A DNA stretch of 64,000 nt, taken from assembly GCA_016788865.1 (NCBI GenBank), contig JAEUSB010000095.1:1-64000 (forward strand). The letters run 5' to 3'. Below the pieces are notes generated by a model, which was given only the letters and a program-made list of their open reading frames with translations, was not told the DNA's origin and ran no database searches. This DNA is from Leptospirales bacterium. Its GTDB lineage: Bacteria > Spirochaetota > Leptospiria > Leptospirales > Leptonemataceae. This document shows, piece after piece, positions 15,408 to 25,134 of this stretch. How positions within the stretch are numbered: position 1 is the stretch's first letter; each line of letters opens with the position of its first letter. The position numbers and the translations under genes are program-made.

Positions 15408-16703
15408 ATGAAATTCGTAGCGCGCATAACTGATTCAATCTCTGTGTTTCAGGCTGCGCGCTACGTGGCCGGGTTAGCTGTCCTACTTATCCTGCTGCGG
15501 TTCGCAGCGGTTCATGCTGAAGAAAGTCCAATTTCAGCGGACTCGTCACGCGCGACCGAAGCGCCCGTAGACATAGACGTTTCCACGCCTGGCAAAGAGG
15601 GCCTGGGGATTGGCCCGCTGCTTGGCCTGACGGAGTTCGTACTCAAGAAGAAGCCACCCGTTTACTCAATTCTTATTTCTCGAAATGGTAAGCTGGTCTA
15701 TGAGATGTACACCTCCGGCCTAACGCGTGAGCATGCCCACTATTTGATGTCTATCACCAAGAGCTTTACGTCCACTCTGGTTGGAATCGCGATTGATCAG
15801 GGGCTGATCAAGGGCCTCGATGAACCCGTTTCAGACCTCTTTCCGCCTGAAGCGTTTCCATCTGCCACCAGGCGCACCGAATTTCAAAAGATTTCGCTTC
15901 GTAACGTCCTTTCAATGTCCGCTCTCGATGCTGTAGTTCCACCGCATAGCCGCAGTCAGGAAGCGGCGGAACGCAATCGGCTGTTTCACGAAGTAGAGAA
16001 TCGGAGCGTTTTCGCACTGGAGCAAAAGATCATTGCGCGGCCGGGTGAAGATTTTCAGTATCAGGATATTACTCCAGCTCTTGCAACCGGTGCACTCTTC
16101 TATGCAACCGGAAAGCGGCCTTTCGAATTCGCCCAGGACGCTCTGATGACGCCCCTGAATTTCAAGAACGCAGAATGGATGCATCGCGATCCCACCGGAA
16201 TCGATCTGGGGAGCTATGGGCTGCGTCTGCGACCCGTCGATATGCAGAAGCTTGGGATGATATATGTGAACCAGGGCAAGTATCGAGGAAAACAAGTTGT
16301 TTCGAAAAAATGGGTGGATCAGACTCTCCAGGCGCAAGTAAAGACATCTCCGCAAAAGACAGAAAAGAACTACGGAAACTATTTCTGGCATAGCTGGGAT
16401 GCACCAAAGTTCAAAGGAATTCTTGCCGTAGGGTGGCGCGGACAGCGAATTGCGATCTATCCTGAAAGCGGAGTGGTAGTTAGCATGACCGGTTGGCATT
16501 CAGATGCCGATGAGGAAAAATTCTTTTCAACTGTGATTCAAGACTACGTTATCAAGGCATTCTATAATCCAGAGACGAGTAATCCGGAAAGTGAAGCGAG
16601 GCTCCTCCGCCTGTTGGAACAAGTAAATAAAGAAGTAAACGTTATCCGCCACGAGCCAGACGAAGAGCGCATGGTTCCGTCTATTGATCCACTGGAAGAC
16701 TGA
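15408..16703 (+). CDS. serine hydrolase of the beta-lactamase/PBP class C family
   Basis: A 431-residue protein with an N-terminal signal or anchor segment (about 18-37, ending AVHAEES) and a class C beta-lactamase-like fold. The SxxK nucleophile motif is SITK with Ser115 and Lys118, and the YQD triad at DFQYQDITP takes the place of the usual YxN. It is exported. Members act as D-Ala peptidases, esterases or amidases; a true beta-lactamase is not implied. It is translationally close to TerC (one-base gap), so the pair forms an operon. The tail beyond about 385 is long and charged and outside the usual domain. Confidence 0.82.
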   Translation: MKFVARITDSISVFQAARYVAGLAVLLILLRFAAVHAEESPISADSSRATEAPVDIDVSTPGKEGLGIGPLLGLTEFVLKKKPPVYSILISRNGKLVYEMYTSGLTREHAHYLMSITKSFTSTLVGIAIDQGLIKGLDEPVSDLFPPEAFPSATRRTEFQKISLRNVLSMSALDAVVPPHSRSQEAAERNRLFHEVENRSVFALEQKIIARPGEDFQYQDITPALATGALFYATGKRPFEFAQDALMTPLNFKNAEWMHRDPTGIDLGSYGLRLRPVDMQKLGMIYVNQGKYRGKQVVSKKWVDQTLQAQVKTSPQKTEKNYGNYFWHSWDAPKFKGILAVGWRGQRIAIYPESGVVVSMTGWHSDADEEKFFSTVIQDYVIKAFYNPETSNPESEARLLRLLEQVNKEVNVIRHEPDEERMVPSIDPLED

Positions 16704-16717
16704 TTGCGCTCTTAATA

Positions 16718-16759
16718 CTTTCCTAATACAAATTAGCACTTCCCTAATCCTTTCCTGAG
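16718..16759 (+). promoter_or_regulatory. phased direct repeats upstream of kdpA, candidate KdpE operator
   Basis: Three near-identical 10-mers read CTTTCCTAAT (16718), CTTCCCTAAT (16739) and CTTTCCTGAG (16750). Their starts are 21 and 11 bp apart, that is two and one helical turns. Tandem repeats on one helix face are the usual binding pattern of OmpR-class regulators such as KdpE. They end about 60 bp before the kdpA start. Confidence 0.55.
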
Positions 16760-16822
16760 ATGAAATCGGGATTTTTCATCGCAACGATTTGACGTTCCAT
16801 ATTGGTGCGCCTTGCTGCGGGT

Positions 16823-18499
16823 ATGGAATCACGCCACTGGATTGAGCTGACTCTTCTCATCGGGATGTTGCTACTTCTTGCTTTCCCCATCGGGCGATAT
16901 ACCGCTGCCGTGCTTTCAGGTCAAATCCCCGAGATGCTCCTTCGTGTTGAATCGCGGCTGCTCCAGTCAATTGGTGTGGATGCGCAAGAGTCCATGAATT
17001 GGAAAACGTATTTGTTTGCTCTGCTAAGCTTCAATTTCCTGGGTTGCATTTTTACCTTAGGGGTATTGATGCTCCAGCAATTTCTTCCTCTCAATCCAGG
17101 AAAGCTACCAGGCCTAAGCTGGGACCTGGCGCTCAACACTGCGGTGAGTTTTGCGACAAACACAAACTGGCAGGCGTACTCCGGCGAAAGCACGCTCAGT
17201 TACTTTTCTCAAATGGTTGCTCTCGCCAGCCATAACTTCACATCTGCAGCCATAGGATATTCGGTATTTGCGGTGATCGTTCGCGGTCTATCGGCAAAGC
17301 AGACGGTCAACCTTGGAAATTTCTGGGTCGATCTTACACGCAGCACTGTGTATATCTTGATTCCGTTTAGTCTCGTTTTCGCAATAATACTCATTGGCCA
17401 GGGCGTTGTTCAGACCTTTTTAGCCTATCATGAGGCCACAACTCTCGAAGGCATTAAACAGATCATCCCCGTTGGGCCCGTCGCTTCACAGTTGGCAATC
17501 AAACAATTGGGAACAAACGGAGGAGGATTCTTTGGCGTTAATAGTGCCCATCCGTTTGAGAATCCCACGCCTCTGTCAAACTTCCTTTCTTGCGTTGCGA
17601 TTCTGCTGCTTCCACTCTCCATCGTTGTGGCTTTTGGACGCATGGTCGGAGATACAAAGCACAGCCGCGTTCTAATTTTGGCCATGATGCTGGTCATGCT
17701 CGTTGGACTGGGGGTTGGCTTGCATTCTGAGTTTCAGCTGAATCAGCTAACGGGAACTTCAATGGAAGGCAAGGAAGTTCGCTTTGGCGTTTTCAATAGT
17801 GTGGTGTGGTCAAACTGGACCACATTAGCGTCTAACGGTTCCGTAAATGCAATGCACGATAGTCTCAGCCCTTTGGCGGGATTGGTTGCCCTCTTCAATA
17901 TGCAGCTTGGTGAAACAATCTTCGGCGGTGTCGGGTCAGGAATGTACGGTCTGATCTTGCAGATCATCTTAACTGTTTTTGTGGCCGGTCTAATGGTTGG
18001 GCGAACACCAGAGTATCAGGGAAAAAAAATCGAAAAACAGGAAATCATTGCAGCAATGTTCGGGCTACTGCTTCCCTCAGTGAGTGTCCTGCTTCTTACA
18101 GCCGTGGCTCTTTCCACAACCTCTGGTACGGAAGCTGTTTCGAACCACGGACCCCACGGGCTATCGCAGGTGCTTTACGCATTCACTTCGCAATCGCAAA
18201 ACAACGGAAGTGCTTTCGCCGGTCTGGGAGTTAACACGCCATTCTATAATGTGCTCGGTTGCGTTGCGATGATTGTGGGCCGCTTTGGAGTCATGGTTCC
18301 AGTGATCTGGATCGCCGGTTCGCTGGCACGCAAAAGGCAAATTGTCGCTTCGGAGGGAACGTTTCGCACGGACTCGTTTCTATTTGGTGCATTATTGCTC
18401 TCTGTCATCGTAATTATGGGTGCCCTGACCTTCTTACCTGTTCTGGTGCTTGGACCGGGTCTGGAGCACCTATTATTACAAAAGGGGATGAGCTTCTAA
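16823..18499 (+). CDS. kdpA: potassium-transporting ATPase potassium-binding subunit KdpA
   Basis: The channel-like subunit of the Kdp K+ P-type ATPase, about 558 residues and about ten membrane helices. The selectivity-filter repeats are visible: FATNTNWQAYSGE, QLGTNGGGFFGVNSAHPFENPTPLSN, and later FTSQSQNNGSAFAG. It selects and translocates K+ at the inner membrane while KdpB hydrolyses ATP. ATG 16823 (MESRHWIELTLL) aligns best with other KdpA starts; the frame also allows TTG or GTG at 16802-16805. No kdpF is visible upstream. First gene of kdpABCDE, with candidate KdpE sites at 16718-16759. Confidence 0.95.
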   Translation: MESRHWIELTLLIGMLLLLAFPIGRYTAAVLSGQIPEMLLRVESRLLQSIGVDAQESMNWKTYLFALLSFNFLGCIFTLGVLMLQQFLPLNPGKLPGLSWDLALNTAVSFATNTNWQAYSGESTLSYFSQMVALASHNFTSAAIGYSVFAVIVRGLSAKQTVNLGNFWVDLTRSTVYILIPFSLVFAIILIGQGVVQTFLAYHEATTLEGIKQIIPVGPVASQLAIKQLGTNGGGFFGVNSAHPFENPTPLSNFLSCVAILLLPLSIVVAFGRMVGDTKHSRVLILAMMLVMLVGLGVGLHSEFQLNQLTGTSMEGKEVRFGVFNSVVWSNWTTLASNGSVNAMHDSLSPLAGLVALFNMQLGETIFGGVGSGMYGLILQIILTVFVAGLMVGRTPEYQGKKIEKQEIIAAMFGLLLPSVSVLLLTAVALSTTSGTEAVSNHGPHGLSQVLYAFTSQSQNNGSAFAGLGVNTPFYNVLGCVAMIVGRFGVMVPVIWIAGSLARKRQIVASEGTFRTDSFLFGALLLSVIVIMGALTFLPVLVLGPGLEHLLLQKGMSF

Positions 18500-18541
18500 T
18501 ATTAATCCGCCCTGCTAAAATTCGGTGGAAAGGAAACGCAG

Positions 18542-20626
18542 ATGCAAAAAACAATTTCTCTCCTGGATAGATCGATACTCACAGGTGCACTAGTGGGTGC
18601 CTTTCGCAAACTGAGCCCAGTCCATATGTGGAGGAATCCCGTGATGGCCATTGTTGCGATGGGGGCCGGGTTTTGCACCCTTCAGCTCATCCTGGACTTG
18701 TTCAATTCCAGATTTTCGAAGTTTGATCTCCAGATCAACGTATGGCTCTGGTTTACGGTGCTATTTGCAAACTTTGCAGAAGCAATTGCAGAGGGTCGTG
18801 GGAAGGCACGTGCAGACAGTCTCAAAAAAACGCGGGCTGATACAATGGCGAACCGTGTTAAGAACCAGAATCATCTTTCCTTTGAAGTTGTTTCTGCGTC
18901 GCGCCTGGCGGAAGGAGACCTGGTCGTTTGCTCTGCCGGCGAAGTGATTCCCGGGGATGGTGAGGTAGTGGCCGGGGTCGCGAGTGTTGATGAATCGGCT
19001 ATAACCGGCGAATCAGCCCCGGTCATCCGCGAGAGCGGAGGCGATAGAAGCGCTGTTACTGGCGGAACGCGGGTGCTATCTGATAGGATCGTTGTTCGGA
19101 TTACAGCTGCCCAGGGAAACACATTCATGGACCGCATGATTTCCCTTGTCGAAGGTGCAAGACGGCAACTAACACCTAACGAGATAGCGCTTTCAGTATT
19201 ACTGATCAGTCTGTCCCTAGTCTTTATTCTGGCCGTGTTTACCTTGCCCGCCGCTGCAACTTTTGTGGCTCGCGAGGGTAAAACCAGTATTGATCTGAAT
19301 GCCGTCGTACTCGTCTCACTCCTTGTGTGCCTGATTCCAACCACAATTGCGGGATTGCTCAGTGCCGTCGGAATCAGCGGAATGGAACGACTGATCAAAT
19401 TCAATGTTATCGCGATGAGCGGGAAGGCCGTAGAGTCCGCCGGAGACATCGATGTTTTGCTGCTGGACAAAACTGGAACGATTACTCTGGGCAACCGCGC
19501 TGCTTCCTCACTAATAACTGCGCCGGGTGTGGAAGCGTATGAGTTGGCAGACGCAGCACAGCTCGCATCACTTTCGGACGAAACGCCGGAAGGGCGATCA
19601 ATTGTGGTGTACTGCAAGGAGCATTTTCAACTGCGCGCACGTCAATTAGCCGATTTGAACGGCAAGTTCATCCAATTCAGCGCGGCAACCCGTATGAGTG
19701 GTGTGGATCTTATCTCTGGAGGCGCAGTTCGGATTGTGAGAAAAGGGGCTGCGGAAGCTGTCCGGAAACATGTTCAGGATCTGGGGGGCTCGTTCCCGCA
19801 GGCAATTGATCTCGCTGTGGATACCGTTGCGAGGCGCGGAGCTACGCCGCTGGTGGTTTGTGATGGTGATCGAGTACTTGGTGTAGTCGAACTCAAGGAT
19901 GTGGTCAAGGGCGGCATTAAGGAGCGATTTGAACGATTGCGGCGTATGGGGATTCGCACTGTCATGATCACGGGAGACAATGCGCTGACCGCGGCAGCAA
20001 TTGCTGCGGAAGCAGGAGTGGACGATTTTGTAGCCCAGGCAACGCCGGAGTCAAAACTGATCAAGCTGCGCGAAGAGCAAAGAAACGGCGCGCTCGTCGC
20101 AATGATAGGCGATGGAACAAATGACGCACCGGCTCTCGCACAGGCTGATGTTGGAGTGGCCATGAATTCTGGAACCCAGGTTGCTCGCGAAGCTGGCAAT
20201 ATGGTTGATCTTGACAGTAACCCCACTAAACTTATAGAAATTGTTGAAATCGGCAAGCAGTTGCTAATGACGCGTGGCGCTCTAACTACCTTCAGTATTG
20301 CGAATGACGTGGCAAAGTATTTTGCGATACTCCCGGCCATATTTGTGACGTTATTTGCTACTGATGGAATGCCGGGGCCTCTATCAGTATTGAACATAAT
20401 GCATCTGGCTTCGCCTCAGAGCGCTCTGCTGAGTGCGGTGATCTTCAACGCAATTGTAATTCCTTTTTTGATCCCACTGGCTTTAAAGGGAGTAAAATAC
20501 CGGCCTCTGGGCGCTGATCTCGTTCTCCGAAACAATCTCTTGTTATATGGAGTCGGAGGTCTCATTGTACCGTTTGTTGGCATCAAGCTTATCGATCTTG
20601 CGATTGGCCTGGCCGGTTGGGTTTAG
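18542..20626 (+). CDS. kdpB: potassium-transporting ATPase ATP-binding subunit KdpB
   Basis: A 694-residue P-type ATPase of normal KdpB length. The phosphorylation motif is [12 protein letters not shown] with Asp309. The actuator TGES-type loop appears as AITGESAPV, the nucleotide domain includes KGAAEAV, and the hinge motifs MITGDN and [24 protein letters not shown] are intact. It drives K+ uptake with KdpA and KdpC. The start ATG 18542 follows AAAGGAAA. It lies 42 bp after kdpA; the kdpC start is 8 bp after its stop. Confidence 0.96.
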   Translation: MQKTISLLDRSILTGALVGAFRKLSPVHMWRNPVMAIVAMGAGFCTLQLILDLFNSRFSKFDLQINVWLWFTVLFANFAEAIAEGRGKARADSLKKTRADTMANRVKNQNHLSFEVVSASRLAEGDLVVCSAGEVIPGDGEVVAGVASVDESAITGESAPVIRESGGDRSAVTGGTRVLSDRIVVRITAAQGNTFMDRMISLVEGARRQLTPNEIALSVLLISLSLVFILAVFTLPAAATFVAREGKTSIDLNAVVLVSLLVCLIPTTIAGLLSAVGISGMERLIKFNVIAMSGKAVESAGDIDVLLLDKTGTITLGNRAASSLITAPGVEAYELADAAQLASLSDETPEGRSIVVYCKEHFQLRARQLADLNGKFIQFSAATRMSGVDLISGGAVRIVRKGAAEAVRKHVQDLGGSFPQAIDLAVDTVARRGATPLVVCDGDRVLGVVELKDVVKGGIKERFERLRRMGIRTVMITGDNALTAAAIAAEAGVDDFVAQATPESKLIKLREEQRNGALVAMIGDGTNDAPALAQADVGVAMNSGTQVAREAGNMVDLDSNPTKLIEIVEIGKQLLMTRGALTTFSIANDVAKYFAILPAIFVTLFATDGMPGPLSVLNIMHLASPQSALLSAVIFNAIVIPFLIPLALKGVKYRPLGADLVLRNNLLLYGVGGLIVPFVGIKLIDLAIGLAGWV

Positions 20627-20634
20627 GAGTGGAT

Positions 20635-21195
20635 ATGAAGCAACTATTGAGGTCTGTCACGATGTTTACATTCCTGACTTTACTCACGAGCGGAATGTAT
20701 CCGCTGGTCGTAACGGGTGTAGCCCAATTGTTCCCGCGCAAGGCTAGCGGCAGTTTGCTTTATGATTCAGACAAGCTAGTTGGATCGGAATTGATTGCTC
20801 AGAAGTTCGCAGATCCTCGATACTTTCACTGCCGCCCGTCAGCCTCAGACTTTGCCACTCTTCCATCCGGTGCCAGCAACGCGGCATTGACAAATCGAAG
20901 CTGGCAAGAAAGCTTATCTGACCGCAAACGAACGCTCCAACTGGAAAACCCCGAGCAAGCACTACCGGCCGATCTGCTTGCGGCGTCTGCCAGCGGGCTT
21001 GATCCGCACATTAGTCCGGCGGCCGCTCAATTTCAAATACGGCGAATAGCTGGCTCGCGGGGACTTTCCTCAGATCAAATTCAAAAGATTGGGGCACTGA
21101 TCGAAGAGCTCACGGAGAAACCCCAGTTTGGAATTCTCGGAGAGGAGCGCGTGAATGTCTTGCTCCTGAATCTCCGGCTGGATAAGAGTCTTTAG
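20635..21195 (+). CDS. kdpC: potassium-transporting ATPase subunit KdpC
   Basis: A 186-residue KdpC: one N-terminal membrane helix (about 8-30, including FLTLLTSGMYPLVVTGVAQLFP) and a periplasmic domain. It retains the typical GSELIAQKF, FHCRPSASDF, ASGLDPHISPAAAQFQ and VNVLLLNLRLD stretches. KdpC stabilises the KdpAB complex. I place the start at 20635, after TAGGAGTGG, rather than at an in-frame upstream GTG-type codon that would overlap kdpB. The kdpD start follows its stop by one base. Confidence 0.95.
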   Translation: MKQLLRSVTMFTFLTLLTSGMYPLVVTGVAQLFPRKASGSLLYDSDKLVGSELIAQKFADPRYFHCRPSASDFATLPSGASNAALTNRSWQESLSDRKRTLQLENPEQALPADLLAASASGLDPHISPAAAQFQIRRIAGSRGLSSDQIQKIGALIEELTEKPQFGILGEERVNVLLLNLRLDKSL

Positions 21196-21196
21196 C

Positions 21197-23791
21197 ATGG
21201 ACAGTCGTCCGGATCCCGATCGACTACTCGCCAGTATTCAGCAAGCTGGGGATCCGCATCGCGGAAAACTTAAAGTCTTTTTCGGTATGGCCGCGGGAGT
21301 TGGAAAAACCTGCGCCATGCTGCGTGCCGCTCACAGATTCAAGAACGAGGGAAGAGATGTTGTTATTGGTTTCATTGAAACCCATGGGCGGGCAGATACG
21401 GCAGCACTCCTGCCCGGGCTTGAAATAGTTCCACGAAAGCGCCTTGATCATCGTGGAATGCCCGTCGAGGACATGGACGTACAGGCCGTACTGGCAAGAA
21501 AACCCGAAGTGGTGCTCGTCGATGAGCTGGCGCATACAAATCCGCCGGGTTTTCGCCATACAAAGCGGTATCGCGACGTTCGCGAGCTCCTCGAAAATGG
21601 GATCGATGTCCTTACAACTTTGAATGTCCAACACCTTGAAAGCCAGGCGGAGGCCGTAGAGCGCACCACGGGTATTATTGTGCGCGAAACAATCCCGGAT
21701 TCAGTGTTGGACGAAGCGAATGAGATTGAGCTGGTGGATCTTTCGCCAGAGGATTTGCTAAAACGTCTTTCCGATGGCAAAGTCTATTCGCTAGAGAAAG
21801 CGAAGCTTGCCACAACCAATTTTTTCAAGAAGACAAATCTCGATTTTTTGCGGGAGCTTGCGCTGGACTTTACCGCCCAACTGGTTGGGCAGGCTCCAGG
21901 GAGTTCAATCCCCGGGAGTATACTTGCGGTAATCTCGGACCACCCCGGCATGGAGCACGTTCTTCGTCGTACCCGATTGCTGGCCTTTCACAGGAAGGCC
22001 ACCTGGTTTGCAATTCATTCTGACACCGGAGTTGCGCGATCCCCGGAAGAGGAAAAACGATTGGAAACGTATCTGGAATTAGCGCGTGAATTGGGCGCAG
22101 AAGTCCTGCTCGCACCTGATCCAGAACCAATTCGCGCAATTGTAAATACGGCGCGAAGAAAAGGCGTACGCGGGATACTGATTGGCGGGAGCAAAAGGAG
22201 ATATTTTTGGCAAACGAGCCTCGCGGAGCAGCTCTTGCGGAGATACGGTGCCGAGTTTGACATTCACGTTCTGGCTCTCGGTGAGCAAGTGGGCAGGAAG
22301 AAGGCGGGTTTTCGTTTTTCTGAACGTACCGCGGGGTGGAGTTCGTATCTAGCCGCAATCGAGATAGCCGGGATTGCCACGGTTTTCAATTTTGCAATCG
22401 CTTCTGGCACAGGCTATTGGACGTTATCCCTGGTGTATTTGCTTTCCGTATTGTTTGCCGGAACGAGACTTTCAAGAGGCCCGGCCTTCTTAAATGGAGC
22501 CTTGAGCGCCTTCCTCTGGAATTACTTCTTTATTCCGCCCAAATTCACATTCTTGATCAGCAGGGTCGACGACATCCTGATGTTTTGCGTTTTCCTGGTT
22601 GTGGCCATAGCAACCGGAACCATTACTTCCAAACTGAAATTGAGCCAGCGGGCTCTTTTGAAACGGGAAGCCCGCATGGTGGCTCTGTTTGAATTCACAA
22701 GGGATCTGAGCAAAGCTGTGTCCACGAATGAGATACTTCAATCTGCTGCGGAGAACATACAAAATGTCTTTGCTGTAGATGCCACAATTCTCACGGCTTC
22801 GGGACCCGAAACATTCTCAGATTTTCAGGCAGGTTCATTTGTGCTCAGTGAGCGTGAGCAGGGCGTGGCTGCCTGGGTTATGAAAAACCGCAAACCCGCA
22901 GGCAGATTCTCCGAAACATTGCCGGGGAGTATCGGTTACTATCAGCCGTTAATCGCGGCGAACGTAGTGATTGGCGTATTGGCTCTGGGCCTGAATGAGC
23001 GACTCAGCCTTGAGAAGAAGAGTCTCCTTGAAACGATGTCCAGCCTCATTGCACTCTCACTTCAACGTGTGCATCTGTCTGAGGAAGCGCGTGCAGCGAT
23101 GCTGGCTCGTCAATCGGAGAAGATGTACACCATTCTGTTGAATTCTCTTTCACACGAACTCCGGACACCACTGACAACAATTACTGGCGCCGTGAGTAGC
23201 CTTCTCGATACGGAGGCTGGACAATCCCCGGAAACCAGGAGCTCGCTGCTTCGCGAAATTCGTGAAAGCGGTTCAATCCTGAACCGACTTGTCGGGAATT
23301 TACTGGATATGAGTCGCTTCGAAAGCGGTCACGTCACGCTGCGGAAGTCCGAATGTGATTTGTATGAAATTGTTTCAACCGCGCTGAACCGTTTGGAGCC
23401 TGACTCCGGTCACACCTTTTTGAATCTCATTCAACCGGACTCGCTGCTTGTTAATGCAGATTTTGCATTGCTTGAACAGGTGTTCTTCAACTTGTTCTTG
23501 AATGCAATCGTCCACACCCCGAATGGGACCGTGATTCGAATTGAAGTCGTACGGGAAGGAATTGCCCCTGACCAGATTGGTCTGCTTGTCCGGGACAACG
23601 GTCCAGGCCTTGCAGAGCCGGAGCGCGTATTTGAAAAATTTTACCGTGGTCCTGTCCGGAGGGAAGCGGGTGCCGGGCTTGGACTTTCTATTTGCAAAGC
23701 GATTATCGAAGCGCACGGTGGATCAATCAGTGCAGAGAATCAGAATCCCGGGGTTGCGTTCCGGGTACGTTTGCCATTGAGGGCTGAGTGA
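21197..23791 (+). CDS. kdpD: osmosensitive potassium sensor histidine kinase KdpD
   Basis: An 864-residue sensor kinase with the full KdpD plan. The N-terminal KdpD domain (about 20-230) has Walker-A GMAAGVGKTCAML and VLVDELAHTNPPG. A universal-stress-like domain (about 250-370) is followed by a four-helix DUF4118 membrane block (about 385-490). Next come a GAF-like segment, the HisKA dimerisation helix with LSHELRTPLTT (phospho-His653), and an HATPase domain with NAIVHTP, RDNGPGL and GAGLGLSICKAI. It senses K+ limitation and phosphorylates KdpE. Its stop overlaps the kdpE start (GTGA). Confidence 0.95.
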   Translation: MDSRPDPDRLLASIQQAGDPHRGKLKVFFGMAAGVGKTCAMLRAAHRFKNEGRDVVIGFIETHGRADTAALLPGLEIVPRKRLDHRGMPVEDMDVQAVLARKPEVVLVDELAHTNPPGFRHTKRYRDVRELLENGIDVLTTLNVQHLESQAEAVERTTGIIVRETIPDSVLDEANEIELVDLSPEDLLKRLSDGKVYSLEKAKLATTNFFKKTNLDFLRELALDFTAQLVGQAPGSSIPGSILAVISDHPGMEHVLRRTRLLAFHRKATWFAIHSDTGVARSPEEEKRLETYLELARELGAEVLLAPDPEPIRAIVNTARRKGVRGILIGGSKRRYFWQTSLAEQLLRRYGAEFDIHVLALGEQVGRKKAGFRFSERTAGWSSYLAAIEIAGIATVFNFAIASGTGYWTLSLVYLLSVLFAGTRLSRGPAFLNGALSAFLWNYFFIPPKFTFLISRVDDILMFCVFLVVAIATGTITSKLKLSQRALLKREARMVALFEFTRDLSKAVSTNEILQSAAENIQNVFAVDATILTASGPETFSDFQAGSFVLSEREQGVAAWVMKNRKPAGRFSETLPGSIGYYQPLIAANVVIGVLALGLNERLSLEKKSLLETMSSLIALSLQRVHLSEEARAAMLARQSEKMYTILLNSLSHELRTPLTTITGAVSSLLDTEAGQSPETRSSLLREIRESGSILNRLVGNLLDMSRFESGHVTLRKSECDLYEIVSTALNRLEPDSGHTFLNLIQPDSLLVNADFALLEQVFFNLFLNAIVHTPNGTVIRIEVVREGIAPDQIGLLVRDNGPGLAEPERVFEKFYRGPVRREAGAGLGLSICKAIIEAHGGSISAENQNPGVAFRVRLPLRAE

Positions 23792-24474
23792 AAGGAATCC
23801 AGATACTTTTGATCGACGACGATGTGAGGATCAGTCGCATGTTGCGCCTCAGTCTGGAAGCAAACGGCTATTCGATCCTGGAGGCAGCAAACGGTGAGCA
23901 GGGCCTACAGCAAATTGCAAGCAAGCACCTGGATCTGATCATACTGGATCTGAACTTACCGGATATGCATGGCCTTGAAGTACTGAGGCGCGCTCGTGAA
24001 TTCAGCAAAGTCCCGGCCATCGTATTGTCCGTACTGACTGGCGACGAAGAGAAGATTGCGTTGCTTGACGCTGGCGCCGATGACTACCTGACAAAGCCAT
24101 TCGCCATGGGTGAACTGCTGGCGAGAATTCGTGTGGCCCTTCGGCGCAACTCTGTCCCGGGCGATTCAGTCCTCACTGTGGGGCATGTGTCCGTGGATTT
24201 GCTGAGGCGCGTTGTAAACTCTCGAGGAAAAGAAGTCCATCTCACGCCTACGGAATACCAGCTCTTTGTATTGCTCGGGAGGCATGCAGGGCGCGTGCTT
24301 TCGCATCAGCAAATTATTCGCGAGATCTGGGGCGAATCTGCGGGGAATGAATCTGGTGCACTTCGCGTGCACATCAACCAGCTCCGGCAGAAACTCGAGG
24401 TGAATCCTTCGCAGCCGGTATTGATTCGCACGGAGCCCGGAGTCGGTTATCGAATTGCTGACCCTGATTCTTGA
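23788..24474 (+). CDS. kdpE: KDP operon response regulator KdpE
   Basis: A 228-residue OmpR/PhoB-class regulator. The receiver domain (1-115) has acidic residues IDDD, the phospho-acceptor in IILDLNLPD (Asp54), and Lys in the TKPF motif. The C-terminal winged helix (about 130-228) has the VHLTPTEYQLF opening and the recognition region ALRVHINQLRQKLE with GVGYRI at the end. It should activate kdp on K+ limitation. The start is GTG at 23788, overlapping the kdpD stop by the four bases GTGA, so coupled translation is likely. The candidate binding sites are the phased repeats at 16718-16759. Confidence 0.95.
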   Translation: MKGIQILLIDDDVRISRMLRLSLEANGYSILEAANGEQGLQQIASKHLDLIILDLNLPDMHGLEVLRRAREFSKVPAIVLSVLTGDEEKIALLDAGADDYLTKPFAMGELLARIRVALRRNSVPGDSVLTVGHVSVDLLRRVVNSRGKEVHLTPTEYQLFVLLGRHAGRVLSHQQIIREIWGESAGNESGALRVHINQLRQKLEVNPSQPVLIRTEPGVGYRIADPDS

Positions 24475-24499
24475 TGGAGGTTCAAAAATTTTTTTGCAG

Positions 24500-24550
24500 C
24501 CAGGGTCCTTGATTCCGGCGCATTCATCTGGCGCCGGACCTTCCGCCCTG
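24500..24550 (+). terminator. hairpin region after kdpE
   Basis: CCAGGGTCC (about 24501) pairs with GGACC...CCCTGG (ending about 24550) enclosing a perfect inner stem CCGGCGC / GCGCCGG, about 25 bp after the kdpE stop. There is no T-tract after it, so termination is plausible but not proven. Confidence 0.4.
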
Positions 24551-24648
24551 GTGCGCAGGCACCCATTTGCGGTATAAAAAATGGTTGTCAGACATGTAAA
24601 CTCAGTCTAAGTTGAAACCAGCTTTGAAAGGAGAATAACAGGGGAATT

Positions 24649-25086
24649 ATGGAACTTGATCAGGCAAAGTTTGGCCTCTGTAAGCGCGAAGTTGTAGACC
24701 TACTCCGCGAAAAAGACATAAACCCGACCACGCAGCGCATTGAAATCGCTCACCTGATCCTACAAAAACCTCAGCACCTCTCCGCAGACGAAATCCTGGC
24801 AGAACTTAACCGCGAATATGAACAGGTTAGTCAGGCTACCGTGTATAACACGTTGCGCGTCTTCGTGGAAAAGAATGTGATTCGTGAGCTGGTCTTTGCC
24901 CCGGACCGCATTTACTACGATTCCAACACCCGCCATCATCACCACTTTATCGATGTAGAGACCGGCAAGATCTATGACATCTCCCCGGACTGTGTGAAAT
25001 GTCCTGAAATGAGTTATGTTGACGACCTCAAGGCAGAGGTTTTTGAAGTCAGCCTGCTGATGAAGGGCCGTATCCCCAAAGCCTGA
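24649..25086 (+). CDS. Fur family metal- or peroxide-responsive regulator
   Basis: A 145-residue Fur-superfamily repressor. The N-terminal winged helix (about 12-85) has NPTTQRIEIAHLIL and the recognition helix SQATVYNTLRVFVE. The dimerisation domain has the metal motif RHHHHF (His96-99) and a single CxxC (CVKC, about 122-125). A second structural CxxC is not present, so the structural zinc site is incomplete compared with PerR and many Fur proteins. Which metal or oxidant it senses cannot be read from the sequence; Leptospira species carry several Fur/PerR paralogues. It stands alone before the cNMP-patatin gene (48 bp gap). Confidence 0.88.
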   Translation: MELDQAKFGLCKREVVDLLREKDINPTTQRIEIAHLILQKPQHLSADEILAELNREYEQVSQATVYNTLRVFVEKNVIRELVFAPDRIYYDSNTRHHHHFIDVETGKIYDISPDCVKCPEMSYVDDLKAEVFEVSLLMKGRIPKA

Positions 25087-25134
25087 TCTCGTCCTCAAAC
25101 CCAATGCTGCCGTTATTGTAACTGAGCAGCAAAG

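Noticed and set aside
15408-16703. Reading the serine hydrolase as an antibiotic-resistance beta-lactamase
   Set aside because: Only the SxxK and a YQD motif are shared, and the class includes many esterases and peptidases; nothing in the context supports resistance.
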